64,000 nucleotides of DNA from Sphingopyxis sp. QXT-31 (lineage in GTDB: Bacteria; Pseudomonadota; Alphaproteobacteria; Sphingomonadales; Sphingomonadaceae). The notes under the pieces were generated by a model. The model did not search any database. It was not told the origin of the DNA and saw only the letters and a list, made by a program, of their open reading frames with translations. The position numbers were made by a program, and so were the translations under genes. This document shows, one piece after another, positions 52,462 through 60,882 of the stretch; position 1 is the stretch's first letter; the number at the start of each line of letters is the position of its first letter. The DNA is taken from assembly GCF_001984035.1 (NCBI RefSeq), contig NZ_CP019449.1:124001-188000 (forward strand), in the 5' to 3' direction.

Positions 52462-53625
52462 ATGCCGAACGAAGTGCTTTCGCCCTTTCCACCCGGTCAC
52501 AATGCGGTGGCCGAATGGGAAGTCCTCAATGGGCTGATCGGCGAAATCTATGATTCGGTGCTGCACCCCGAACATTGGAACGACACGCTCGCGCATATTA
52601 CCAACACGCTCTGCCCGCTCGGCTGGGACGCCGCCTTCCTGCTGTGGGAAAGCGGCAACCCGCCCGCCGCGCGCTTCGTCGCCGCGACGGGGCTCGCCGC
52701 CGGGGTGCAGGAGATCTACGCCGCGGTCTATGCCGGCCGCCACGAATGGTCGCGCAAGATGATGCGCTATGCCAGCGGCAGCGTCGTCGACAGCAACGAC
52801 ATCATGACCCGCGAGGCCTTTGCCGAGACCGAATTTTCGCGCAATTTCCTCGCGCCCTGGGGCATCGACCGGCTCGTCGGCGTGCTGCTCGACCGGCGCG
52901 GGGGCGAGCATCTGGGGCTGATGATCCCCGGCCCCGGCGACCGCGACATCGAGAAACTGAAGCGCGGCATGCGCACGCTCGCCCCGCATATCCAGCGCGC
53001 GATGCGGATCAGCGACCGGGTGGCAACGCTCGAACTCGCCGCGGGCGCCGCGCGCGCCGCCGCCGACGTCGCGCCCTTCGCGATCTTCAGCCTCGACGAC
53101 CAGCTCAACATCCTCGCCGCCAACAGCCGCGCGGAGCAATATGAGCGCGCGGGTTTCGTCCGGCTCGAGGGCGGCCGCTTTGCCTTCACCCATGCCGCCA
53201 GCCAGAAGCTCCTGCTCGACCTGCTGCGCAACCCTAACCCCGCGGGGCTCGCTTTCCAGACGTTGGGAAAGGGGGGCAAGGAATGCCCCGTGCTCGCGGC
53301 GCGGATCACGCGCCAGTCGGTGCCGCAGATCGGCGGCGTCGCGCTCGGCGCGTCGCTGATCGTGACGCTGGGCAGCGCGCCGGGCGAGACCCCGGTGGTC
53401 GCGGTCGACCGCATCGCGCAATGGTTCGGGCTCACCCCGGCCGAGGCGCGGCTCGCGGTCGCGCTCGACGCCGGCCAGTCGCTCAACGATTATGCCGCCG
53501 AGCGCGCGATCAGCCTCAACGCGGTGCGCTTTCTTTTGAAAGGCGTGTTCCGCAAGACCGGCGCGACCAGCCAGGCGCAATTGCTCGCCACACTCGCGCG
53601 CCTGCCCGCGGCGAGCGAGGCTTAG
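52462..53625 (+). CDS. LuxR-type HTH transcriptional regulator
   Basis: 387 residues. The C-terminal HTH reads GLTPAEARLAVALDAGQSLN then DYAAERAISLNAVRFLLKGV and FRKTGATSQAQLLATLARLP, a LuxR/GerE fold. The N-terminal part has a WDAAFLLWE-type globular domain and a PAS-like segment (FAIFSLDDQLNILAANSRAE) rather than a response-regulator receiver. No membrane helix. Regulators of this size are common in sphingomonads; targets unknown. It is convergent with the XpaC-like gene. Confidence 0.88.
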   Translation: MPNEVLSPFPPGHNAVAEWEVLNGLIGEIYDSVLHPEHWNDTLAHITNTLCPLGWDAAFLLWESGNPPAARFVAATGLAAGVQEIYAAVYAGRHEWSRKMMRYASGSVVDSNDIMTREAFAETEFSRNFLAPWGIDRLVGVLLDRRGGEHLGLMIPGPGDRDIEKLKRGMRTLAPHIQRAMRISDRVATLELAAGAARAAADVAPFAIFSLDDQLNILAANSRAEQYERAGFVRLEGGRFAFTHAASQKLLLDLLRNPNPAGLAFQTLGKGGKECPVLAARITRQSVPQIGGVALGASLIVTLGSAPGETPVVAVDRIAQWFGLTPAEARLAVALDAGQSLNDYAAERAISLNAVRFLLKGVFRKTGATSQAQLLATLARLPAASEA

Positions 53626-53634
53626 CGGGCGGGA

Positions 53635-54369
53635 TCAGGCGGGCGCGCCGTCCTCGTCGTCGATGCCCTGATATTTGAGCTGCAGGTAACGCTCGCGCGT
53701 CGCCAGCTTGTCGAGCTCGCCCGCCGCCAGGCTGCGCGCGGCCTGCCCGATCTCGCTTTCCAGCGTCTTCAGCCCGCCGAGCAAGGTCTCGTCGGGGGTG
53801 CGCCCGGCATGGGCTTCGGTGCGCAGCCCCGCCGGGATGCGTTGATAGCCTGCGACCAGCTCGGGCAAATCCTCGCCGACCAGCTTGCGGATATTCGCCG
53901 CCGCGGGGCTCGACGCGTCGAGCGTCTGGAGCTGCGGCGCGAGCAGGTCGAGCTGCACCCCGATCCCGTCGATCAGCTGGCGCGCGGGGGCGGGCAGGGC
54001 AGGGCGCTGCGCCTCGAGCCAGATTTCGGTGCGGCCCGCGAGCTGCTTCAAATCCGCCTTGGGCAGGTCGGCCTGCTGCGGTTCGGGAAAGGGCGACCGC
54101 CCGAACAGCACCGCGACCCCGATCAGCAGCACGACCAGCGCCAGCAGCCCGGTGAAACCCAGCGGTTGGATCAGCGCACCGAACAGCGCCGCGCCGATCA
54201 GCACCACGCCCGCCGCGATCAGCATCCGGCCCAGCTTCTTGTAGAGATGCTGGCGGCGCAGCGCGACGCTCTTGGTGCCGATCGGCCGCCGCCGCTCGCG
54301 CGATCGCTCGATCGCGGAGGCGGCCGACAGCCGGACCTTGTCGACTTCGCTCATGCTCATCGTCGCCAC
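53635..54369 (-). CDS. XpaC-like 5-bromo-4-chloroindolyl phosphate hydrolysis family protein
   Basis: 244 residues. Two close helices near residues 50-90 (LIAAGVVLIGAALFGALI, LLALVVLLIGVAVLF) and a helical soluble part with LAGRTEIWLEAQRPALPAPA and LKTLESEIGQAARSLAAGEL. XpaC and TelA genes are commonly adjacent, as here: the GTG at 54369 directly follows the TelA stop, with GAGGG just before it. The role is unknown, probably tied to TelA stress tolerance. Confidence 0.85.
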   Translation of the reverse strand: MATMSMSEVDKVRLSAASAIERSRERRRPIGTKSVALRRQHLYKKLGRMLIAAGVVLIGAALFGALIQPLGFTGLLALVVLLIGVAVLFGRSPFPEPQQADLPKADLKQLAGRTEIWLEAQRPALPAPARQLIDGIGVQLDLLAPQLQTLDASSPAAANIRKLVGEDLPELVAGYQRIPAGLRTEAHAGRTPDETLLGGLKTLESEIGQAARSLAAGELDKLATRERYLQLKYQGIDDEDGAPA

Positions 54370-55581
54370 TTATCCCTCTAGCGCCGCGAGCGGGCTCGCG
54401 GCGCCGCCGACGCTCGCCTGCGCCTGGCTCGCGCCCTCGGCGCGCGCGATATAGCCCTTCGACTTGGCGACCTCGCCCTCCAGCGTGGTGACCGTGGTCT
54501 TCATCGTGTCGAGCGCCTTCAGCTTGAAGGTGTCGATCGCGTCCATCGTGTCATAGATATTCTGGAAGGCGCGCTGCAGCGTCTCCATCGGGATCGTGCT
54601 CGACGCCGCCTGCTCGTGGATGCGCGCGGTATTGTCCTTCAGCATCTGCGACGTGCCGTCGATGATGTTCGCGGTCGTCGTATTGAGCGCGGTGATCTGT
54701 TCGAGCACCAGCTTCTGGTTGGTCATCGCCTGCGCGACGGTGATCGCGGTCTTGAGCGCGCCGACGGTGGTCGTGCTCGCGCGGTCGACGCCCTTCACCA
54801 GCTCGACATTGTTCTTCTTGACCAGGTCGAGCGCGAGATAGCCCTGCACCGTCACCGCCATCTGGGTCAGCAGGTCCTGCGTCCGCTGGCGCGCATAGAA
54901 GAGCGCATTCTCGCGGATCACCTTCGCCTTGGCGGGGTTGGTGCCGTCGAGCTCGGCCGCCTTCGCCTCGAGCCGCTCGTCGAGCTTGCCGGCGATGTGG
55001 ATCATCTGCTCGAGCTTGCCCATCGCCTCCCACAGCTTGCGGCGCTCGACGTCGATCGCCGCATTGTCCATCAGCAGCTCGTCCTTGCCGTTGGACAGCG
55101 CGGTCAGGATACCGCCGATATGCGTCTGCGCGCTGCGATATTGCGCGAAATAATTGGTGATCTTGCTGCCGAAGATCTTGTCGAGGAAGCCGCGCTTGTC
55201 GAGCAGCTTGCCGTTCGCCGACGGGTCGAGCCGCTCTACGGTGTTCCTGAGCTCGATCAGATTCTGGCCGATGTCGGTGTCGCGGTCCATCGCCTTGATC
55301 GGGCGGTCGAGAAAGCGGTTCGACTGGTTCGCCGCCTCCAGCATCTCCTTACGGCCCATATTGGTGATCTGGTCGATCTTCTGGCCGAAGGCAGGGCTAT
55401 TCTCGTCCTGCGCGACCAGGTCGTCGATGAAGCTGTCGACGCGCTCGTCGAGCTTGGTGCGCTGCTCGCTCGACAGCGGCACCAGGCCGGCGGCCTTCTC
55501 GGGCGTCACGGGGGGCATCGGCTCGGGCGGCGTCAGTTTCAGCTCGTCGGTCGCCGTCGCGGTTGCGGTCAGTTCGCTCAT
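54370..55581 (-). CDS. telA: Toxic anion resistance protein TelA
   Basis: 403 residues of the TelA family, largely helical and cytoplasmic. Family blocks: LDERVDSFIDDLVAQDENSP, NRFLDRPIKAMDRDTDIGQN, LRNTVERLDPSANGKLLDKR and ALNTTTANIIDGTSQMLKDN. Members are linked to tellurite and other stress tolerance; the mechanism is unknown. ATG 55581 (MSELTATATATDE) is chosen over an in-frame codon at 55596. It forms a two-gene operon with the XpaC-like gene. Confidence 0.93.
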   Translation of the reverse strand: MSELTATATATDELKLTPPEPMPPVTPEKAAGLVPLSSEQRTKLDERVDSFIDDLVAQDENSPAFGQKIDQITNMGRKEMLEAANQSNRFLDRPIKAMDRDTDIGQNLIELRNTVERLDPSANGKLLDKRGFLDKIFGSKITNYFAQYRSAQTHIGGILTALSNGKDELLMDNAAIDVERRKLWEAMGKLEQMIHIAGKLDERLEAKAAELDGTNPAKAKVIRENALFYARQRTQDLLTQMAVTVQGYLALDLVKKNNVELVKGVDRASTTTVGALKTAITVAQAMTNQKLVLEQITALNTTTANIIDGTSQMLKDNTARIHEQAASSTIPMETLQRAFQNIYDTMDAIDTFKLKALDTMKTTVTTLEGEVAKSKGYIARAEGASQAQASVGGAASPLAALEG

Positions 55582-55644
55582 TCGTCTTCCTTCCACCCCT
55601 TTGCCGCCCGCCTATATGGCATGGCGAACTGTGTTATTCAAGCA

Positions 55645-56604
55645 TCACACCTCGTCGATCTTGCGCAGCCCGGGCGCGAGCCAGGCCGACAGGATCAGCT
55701 GCGCCATATGATAGACGAGGATCGGGACCAGCACCATGCCCGCGACCGCGGGCGGAAACAGCGTTGAGGCGAGCGGCGCGCCGACCGCGATGCTCTTCTG
55801 CGCGCCGGCAAAGAGCAAAGTGATCCGGTCCGCCCGCGCCAGCTTCAGCAGCGCGCCCAACCCCCACGCCCCGCCGAACGCCAGCGCCAGCAGCACCGCC
55901 ACGACGCCGCACACGATCCCGATCTCGCGCGCGTCGAGCAATTGCCAGATCCCTGCGACCACCGCGGCCGAAAAGGCGACATAGACCGCGATCGCGATCG
56001 CGCTGCGATCCATGAAGGTCGCCAGTTCCTTGTGCGCCAGCACCCAAGGCCGCAGCCAGCGCTGCACCAGCTGCCCCGCGACAAAGGGCAGCAGCAATAT
56101 CGCGACGATGCGCAGCACCGCCTCGCCATGAATCTCGCCCGCGCTCCCCGCCAGCCCCGCGAACAGCAAAGGCGAGGCGACGACCCCGGTCAGGTTGAGC
56201 AGCGCCGCCGCGACGACGCTCGCCGCGACATTGCCCCCGGCAAGCCCGCTCGCCGCGGTCGCCGACTGCACGGTGGAGGGCAGGATGCCGAGGAACAGGA
56301 ACCCCAGCGCCAGCGTCGCGGGCAGGAACGCCGCAGTCGCCGCCTGCGCGCCGAGCCCCAGCAGCGCCATCGCCCCGAAACAGAAAGCCAGCGCGCCGCC
56401 CTGGAGCTTCCAGTTGCGGATGCCGTGCAGCACCTCGTCGCGCGGCAGCCGCACGCCGTTGAGGAAAAACAGGAACACCACCGCCGCGGTCGAAACGCCC
56501 TGCGCGACGGGCACCATCGCCCCGCGCACCGGCAGCAGGCTGGCGAGCAGGATCGTCGCGAGGAGCAAAGGAACGAAACGGTCGGGAAAGATGCGCGAAA
56601 GCAT
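55645..56604 (-). CDS. Bile acid:sodium symporter family protein (BASS)
   Basis: 319 residues and about ten helices. Family blocks: VFLFFLNGVRLPRDEVLHGI, FLFLGILPSTVQSATAASGL (sodium site region), LLLPFVAGQLVQRWLRPWVL and LLFAGAQKSIAVGAPLASTL. Bacterial members import sodium-coupled organic acids or other anions; the substrate is unknown. It is separate from telA by 63 bases. Confidence 0.92.
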   Translation of the reverse strand: MLSRIFPDRFVPLLLATILLASLLPVRGAMVPVAQGVSTAAVVFLFFLNGVRLPRDEVLHGIRNWKLQGGALAFCFGAMALLGLGAQAATAAFLPATLALGFLFLGILPSTVQSATAASGLAGGNVAASVVAAALLNLTGVVASPLLFAGLAGSAGEIHGEAVLRIVAILLLPFVAGQLVQRWLRPWVLAHKELATFMDRSAIAIAVYVAFSAAVVAGIWQLLDAREIGIVCGVVAVLLALAFGGAWGLGALLKLARADRITLLFAGAQKSIAVGAPLASTLFPPAVAGMVLVPILVYHMAQLILSAWLAPGLRKIDEV

Positions 56605-56647
56605 GGGGCAGCGATGGCGGGGCGGCGCGGCGTTGGCAAGCCAATGA

Positions 56648-56779
56648 TCTTCCCCGTGGCGAAGCCATGGGGAGGGGGACCGCCGCGAAGCGGTGGTGGA
56701 GGGGCCAGCAACGTCGCGCCATTACCCCTCCGTCAGCCCTTCGGGCTTCCACCTCCCCATGGCTTCGCACAGGAAGGAT
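56648..56779. repeat. Palindromic intergenic repeat, family 4
   Basis: CCGTGGCGAAGCCATGGGGAGG near 56654 and CCTCCCCATGGCTTCGCACAGG near 56752 pair, and CCCCTCC (56725-56731) matches GGAGGGG inside. It lies between the BASS gene and the nucleosidase gene. Confidence 0.82.
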
Positions 56780-56788
56780 TAAGGGTTG

Positions 56789-56862
56789 CCGTTCGTCCCG
56801 AGCGAAGTCGAGGGACGTCCGGCGCCGCGCGAGCGTGTCTCGACTTCGCTCGACACGAACGG
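56789..56862. repeat. Inverted repeat, family 3, copy 2
   Basis: CCGTTCGTCCCGAGCGAAGT and ACTTCGCTCGACACGAACGG flank it, the same arms as 19226-19305 with two differences. It ends 21 bases before the nucleosidase start. Confidence 0.9.
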
Positions 56863-56883
56863 ACGGGGGCTTAGACAGAAGCC

Positions 56884-57540
56884 ATGACCGCGATTCTCAT
56901 CCTCGCCGCCCTCTCCGAAGAAGCTGACGCGTTGTTCGCGGGCACCAGCACCGCGATCCACGGCGCCTTCCCCGTGCGCCGCCTCGTGGCCCATAACCAC
57001 GCCATCAACATCGCCACCTGCGGCCTCGGCAAGGTCAACGCCGCGCTCGCCGCGGGCCTGTTCGCGACCGATGCCGACATCCTGCTGATGAGCGGGACCT
57101 GCGGCGCGCTCGGCGCCGAGCCGGGCCGCGCCTATTGGCTCGCCGAGGCGGTGCAGCATGATTATGGCGCGAACGAACCCGGCCTCTTCCGCCGCTACCG
57201 CGCGGGCGACTGGCCGATGGGCGAAGCGGGCGAAGCGCATTTCGCGGCGATGCCCGATCCCGGCCTCGGCCTCCCCCACGCGCGCATCGCCAGCGGCGAC
57301 AGCTTCGTCGCCTGCCCCGCCGCCGCCGCCGACCTGAAGGCGAATCTCGGCGCGACGCTCGTCGACATGGAGGTCGGCGCCGTCGCACAGGTCGCCGCGC
57401 GCCTCGCCAAGCCCTGGGCCGCGATCAAGGCGGTCACCGACGACGCCAACGACGCCAGCGGCGGCGACTTCCAGGCCAATCTCGTGCGTGCCGCGCGCCA
57501 GGCCGCGGTCGAGGTCGAACGACTGGTCGCGATGCTGTGA
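56884..57540 (+). CDS. mtnN: 5'-methylthioadenosine/S-adenosylhomocysteine nucleosidase family protein
   Basis: 218 residues of the PNP/UDP phosphorylase superfamily. Blocks: ILILAALSEEADALF at the N-terminus, TCGLGKVNAALAAGL, then VDMEVGAVAQVAARLAKPWA and the catalytic Asp in IKAVTDDANDASGGDF. It cleaves adenine from methylthioadenosine or S-adenosylhomocysteine in the activated methyl cycle. Its stop overlaps the next gene (GTGA). Some relatives act on other nucleosides, so the symbol is moderately sure. Confidence 0.85.
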   Translation: MTAILILAALSEEADALFAGTSTAIHGAFPVRRLVAHNHAINIATCGLGKVNAALAAGLFATDADILLMSGTCGALGAEPGRAYWLAEAVQHDYGANEPGLFRRYRAGDWPMGEAGEAHFAAMPDPGLGLPHARIASGDSFVACPAAAADLKANLGATLVDMEVGAVAQVAARLAKPWAAIKAVTDDANDASGGDFQANLVRAARQAAVEVERLVAML

Positions 57541-58047
57541 AGCGCGCGATGGCCGCCGCGCTGCTGTTCGGGCTCGCGGGCGCCGCGATCTGGCTGCTGC
57601 TAACCCGCGCGCTCGTCCCGATCGCGGGCATCGCACCGCAACGGGACGCCGACCTCTTCGCCGCCTGGCGCCTCGGCGCCGCTTGCCGTCCCCCCGCGCA
57701 AGCTCTGGCCCGCGATGGTCCCCACCTTGCGCTATATCCGCGACGAAGTCGTCCCGGTGATCGGCCCCGTCCGTATCGTCTCGGGCTACCGCGACCCCAT
57801 CGCCAACGCCTGTTTCAAGGGCGCCAAGGCCAGCCGCCACCTCCGCTTCGCCGCGCTCGACCTCACCCCCGTCCGCCCGCTCTCCCGTGCCGACCTCATC
57901 GCCAAACTCTGCCCCCTACACGCCCGCACCGGCGCGCGCTTCGACGTCGGCCTCGGCATCTACGCCATCACCCGCTTCCACATCGACACCGCCGGCCACC
58001 GCCGCTGGGGCGCCGACTATCATGCGGCGTCTTCACCATGCTGCTGA
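57537..58047 (+). pseudogene. M15-type D-Ala-D-Ala carboxypeptidase-like protein, frameshifted
   Basis: From GTG 57537 a membrane anchor (AALLFGLAGAAIWLLLT) and PQRDADLFAAWRLG are read in one frame. The following domain continues in the next frame from about 57679: PLAVPPRKLWPAMVPTLRYI, VSGYRDPIANACFKGAKASR, HLRFAALDL and TRFHIDTAGHRRWG. The motif SRHLRFAALD is the HxxxxAxD zinc site of M15 peptidases and the late FHID supplies a further ligand. One base too many near 57675-57679 splits the protein. Corrected length is about 169 residues. The nucleosidase gene is coupled to it. Confidence 0.8.
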
Positions 58048-58080
58048 ACGTCGGATCGCGGGCGGCGGCTGTTCCCTTAC

Positions 58081-58167
58081 CTTGTCATCCCCGCGAAAGC
58101 AGGAACCTAGGGTAGGGTGAGACTATGCACGCTCTGGGTCCCGGCTTTCGCGGGGATGACGAGCAAG
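58081..58167. repeat. Palindromic intergenic repeat, family 5
   Basis: CTTGTCATCCCCGCGAAAGC at the left and GGCTTTCGCGGGGATGACGA at the right pair over most of their length. The family is common in sphingomonad-like intergenic DNA, and it lies between the peptidase remnant and the ArsR-type gene. Confidence 0.9.
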
Positions 58168-58224
58168 GATGTCCCACCCCAAAGCCGCAGCCACCGCCGC
58201 TAAACTTCGCCGGGTTTCATAATT

Positions 58225-58240
58225 GACAAAATAATTTGTC
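58225..58240. promoter_or_regulatory. ArsR-type operator with promoter
   Basis: GACAAA-ATAA-TTTGTC has perfect 6-bp arms. TTGACA (58223-58228) overlaps its left half and TATTATAGC follows it, so the operator sits on the promoter. The regulator starts at 58258. Confidence 0.65.
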
Positions 58241-58257
58241 TATTATAGCCAGTCCCC

Positions 58258-58857
58258 ATGAGCGACTCGCTGGCCCTTCTCGACGACGCATCGACCGCCC
58301 GCGTGGCGCTGTCGCCGATGCGCCGCGAATTGCTCGGCCGCTTGCGCACGCCAACGTCCGCCGCGGGCCTCGCCGAGGCCCTCGCCATGCCGCGGCAGAA
58401 GATCGGCTATCACCTCCGTCTGCTCGAAAAGGCGGGGTTGATTGCGGCGGTCGAGACGCGGCAGCGCCGCGGTTTTACCGAGACGCTTTTCGAAGCGCGG
58501 AGCGACGCGCTGCTGATCGACCCGATGATCCTCGCTCCCGCCGACCTCGAGACGGTCGACAAGCAGGACCGCTTCGCCGCCGACCATCTGGTGCGCACCG
58601 CCGCAGGCATTGTGCGCGACGTGTCACGGATGCGCGAGGCGGCAGCCGACGAGGGCAGCCGCCTGCTCACCTTCACCCTCGAGGCCGACGTCGCCTTCGC
58701 GCGCCCCGCCGACATCGAGGTCTTCGCCGCGCGCCTGTCCGACGCGCTCGCGATTATCGCCGCCGACTTCGCGCCTGCAGTGGAGGGGCGAAGCTACCGC
58801 GTCACCGTCGCCGGCCACCCCGCCGCCGGCACTCGTACCAAAACCACCGTGAATTGA
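58258..58857 (+). CDS. ArsR-like HTH transcriptional regulator
   Basis: 199 residues. The winged helix spans about residues 15-80: SPMRRELLGRLRTPTSAAGL, PRQKIGYHLRLLEKAGLIAA and RRGFTETLFEARSDAL. The C-terminal half is helical with ADHLVRTAAGIVRDVSRMRE and a LTFTLEADVAF strand. An inverted repeat overlaps its promoter at 58225-58240, suggesting autoregulation. The SRPBCC gene starts 13 bases after the stop, so the pair forms one operon, as is common for ArsR plus AHSA1/SRPBCC. Confidence 0.9.
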   Translation: MSDSLALLDDASTARVALSPMRRELLGRLRTPTSAAGLAEALAMPRQKIGYHLRLLEKAGLIAAVETRQRRGFTETLFEARSDALLIDPMILAPADLETVDKQDRFAADHLVRTAAGIVRDVSRMREAAADEGSRLLTFTLEADVAFARPADIEVFAARLSDALAIIAADFAPAVEGRSYRVTVAGHPAAGTRTKTTVN

Positions 58858-58870
58858 GGGAGAGCCCAAA

Positions 58871-59638
58871 ATGAGCGAACCCGCCGATCAGCCGACCGTC
58901 GATCGCATATTGGTTGAAATGACGATTGCCGCGCCCGCCGCGGAAGTGTGGGACGCGCTGCGCGACCCCGACAAGCTCATGCACTGGTTCGGCTGGGACG
59001 CGCCGAGCCTCGAGGAAGAGGTCGACTATATCTTCTTCCAATATACCAGGCCCGACGAGGAGGCCGGCATCCTGTGGTTCGAGGGCGTGCCCGACCGCTT
59101 CGAGGTCGAGCCGACCGGCGCCGAAACCTGTATCCTGCGCGTCGTGCGCGCCTCGCCCGCGGGATCGAGCTGGGACGGCATCTACGAGGATATGGTCGAG
59201 GGCTGGATCAGCTTCGTCCAGCAGCTCCGCCTCGCGATCGAGCAGAACGATCTCGCGCCGCGCCGCACGCTCTATCTGGAGGGCAATGCCAAGGAAGGCG
59301 GTTCGGGGCCGATCGCGGCGCTGGGCCTCACGGGCCTGCGCGACGTGCCCGACGGCGCCGCCTTCGTCGCCGATCTGCCGACCGGCGAGGTGGTCGAGGG
59401 GCAGGCTTGGCACCGCACCCCGTGGCAGCTCGGGCTCACCGTGCCGCAGTGGGGCAATGGCTTGCTGATCGCCACCGACAAGTCGGTCAAGGACACCGCT
59501 CCGCACGGCCGCGGCGCGCTGATCCTGACCACCTACGGCCTGTCCGAAGCCGCTTTCGCCGAACTCGAAACGCGCTGGCGGACCTGGTGGGACGCGCATT
59601 ACGACGCGCCGCCGCCGAGCGCGGAGGCGTGCAGCTAG
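58871..59638 (+). CDS. SRPBCC (AHSA1-like) domain protein
   Basis: 255 residues. The START-like fold begins VEMTIAAPAAEVWDALRDPD with LMHWFGWDAPSLEEEVDYIF and ends with WDGIYEDMVEGWISFVQQLR. The segment after about residue 145 is an added domain rather than a simple SRPBCC, and reads as a second alpha/beta unit (ALGLTGLRDVPDGAAFVADL). Hydrophobic-ligand binding is typical of the fold. The family is often co-regulated with ArsR genes. The end overlaps the convergent MFS gene by four bases. Confidence 0.85.
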   Translation: MSEPADQPTVDRILVEMTIAAPAAEVWDALRDPDKLMHWFGWDAPSLEEEVDYIFFQYTRPDEEAGILWFEGVPDRFEVEPTGAETCILRVVRASPAGSSWDGIYEDMVEGWISFVQQLRLAIEQNDLAPRRTLYLEGNAKEGGSGPIAALGLTGLRDVPDGAAFVADLPTGEVVEGQAWHRTPWQLGLTVPQWGNGLLIATDKSVKDTAPHGRGALILTTYGLSEAAFAELETRWRTWWDAHYDAPPPSAEACS

Positions 59639-60882
59639 GGTGCAATGCGGCCTTCGTCGCGGCCGGGCATCGGCGCGACGGCGTGGAGGATCGGCACCGA
59701 CAGCGCCAGCCAGCCGGCGCCGGTCAGCACGGCTGCGGTCAGCGTCGACAGGTCGGCGATCATCCCGAAAATCCACGCGCCGAGCGCCAGCGCGCCGAAG
59801 GTCACCGCCTGGTAGATCGACAGGCAACGCCCGAGGATCGCGTCGGGCGAGCGGAGCTGCATCGCGACGTTGAGCGACGTGAGCGTGCCGACCCACGCCA
59901 TGCCGGCGACGAAGGCCGCCGCGAGCACCGCGAGCACCTGATCGGTCAGCGCGACGGGGACCAGCGCCGCGGCAAAGCCCAATGTTGCGACGCTGACGAC
60001 CGTCTCGCTGCCCCAGCGACGCCGCGCCGCGCCGACCCATAACGCGCATATAATTGACCCCAGCCCGAAGGCGCCGAGGCAGAGCCCGTAATCGAGCTCG
60101 CCGCCCTTCAACTGGTCGCGGACGAGCGAAGGGAGTAGCGCCTGGAACGCCGCGGCGCCGAAGCCAAAGGAAAAGCCGCGCATCAGTACGCGGCGCACCG
60201 GGTTCGACTGCGCGCAGAAGCGGATGCCGGTCGCGATGGCGGCGAGCATCGGGCTGCGTTTCGGCGGCTCGGTCTCGGGCTTCCACCGCAGCAGCACGAC
60301 GATGAGCACCAGATAGCTGAGCGTGTTGAGGGCGAAGGCCGGCGCGGGTCCGGTCAGCGAGATCAGCAGGCCTCCCAGCGCCGGCCCGACGCTGCGCGCG
60401 AGGTTGAAGGCGATGCTGTTGAGCGCGATCGCCTGCGGCAGATGCGCATGCCCGACCTGCTGGCGCACCGACGCCTGCCAGGCGGGCGAATTGACCGCGG
60501 TGCCGCAGCCGACCGCGAGCGTGAAGAAGAGCAAGGACAGGGGGCCGATCGCGCCAGCCCAGGTGACGACGGCGAGCGCCGCCGAGGCGGTAAGCATCCC
60601 GATCTGCGACCACAGCATCACCCTGCGCCGGTCATAATTGTCGGCGATCGCGCCCGCGAACACGCCGAGCATCAGGATCGGGATCGTCGCCCCCGCATTG
60701 ACCAGTGCAATCAAGAGGTGCGACTGCGTCAGCTCGGTCATCAGCCAGGCGGCGCCGACCGACTGGATCATCGACCCCATGTTCGAGGCGAGATTGGCGA
60801 TCCAGATCGCGCGGAAGGCGGGAAATTGAAACGGCGCGAGCGGCGACACCGGGGCGGGGCGCGGCTCGCTGCCCTCGGCCAT
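59635..60882 (-). CDS. MFS transporter (enterobactin-exporter/MFS_3 type)
   Basis: 415 residues with twelve predicted helices. Blocks include AIWIANLASNMGSMIQSVGA, FAGAIADNYDRRRVMLWSQI and NSPAWQASVRQQVGHAHLPQ, typical of the MFS_3 exporter group. The start is ATG 60882, which overlaps the acyl-CoA dehydrogenase stop (TGATG), so both are in one operon. Substrate unknown. Confidence 0.9.
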   Translation of the reverse strand: MAEGSEPRPAPVSPLAPFQFPAFRAIWIANLASNMGSMIQSVGAAWLMTELTQSHLLIALVNAGATIPILMLGVFAGAIADNYDRRRVMLWSQIGMLTASAALAVVTWAGAIGPLSLLFFTLAVGCGTAVNSPAWQASVRQQVGHAHLPQAIALNSIAFNLARSVGPALGGLLISLTGPAPAFALNTLSYLVLIVVLLRWKPETEPPKRSPMLAAIATGIRFCAQSNPVRRVLMRGFSFGFGAAAFQALLPSLVRDQLKGGELDYGLCLGAFGLGSIICALWVGAARRRWGSETVVSVATLGFAAALVPVALTDQVLAVLAAAFVAGMAWVGTLTSLNVAMQLRSPDAILGRCLSIYQAVTFGALALGAWIFGMIADLSTLTAAVLTGAGWLALSVPILHAVAPMPGRDEGRIAP

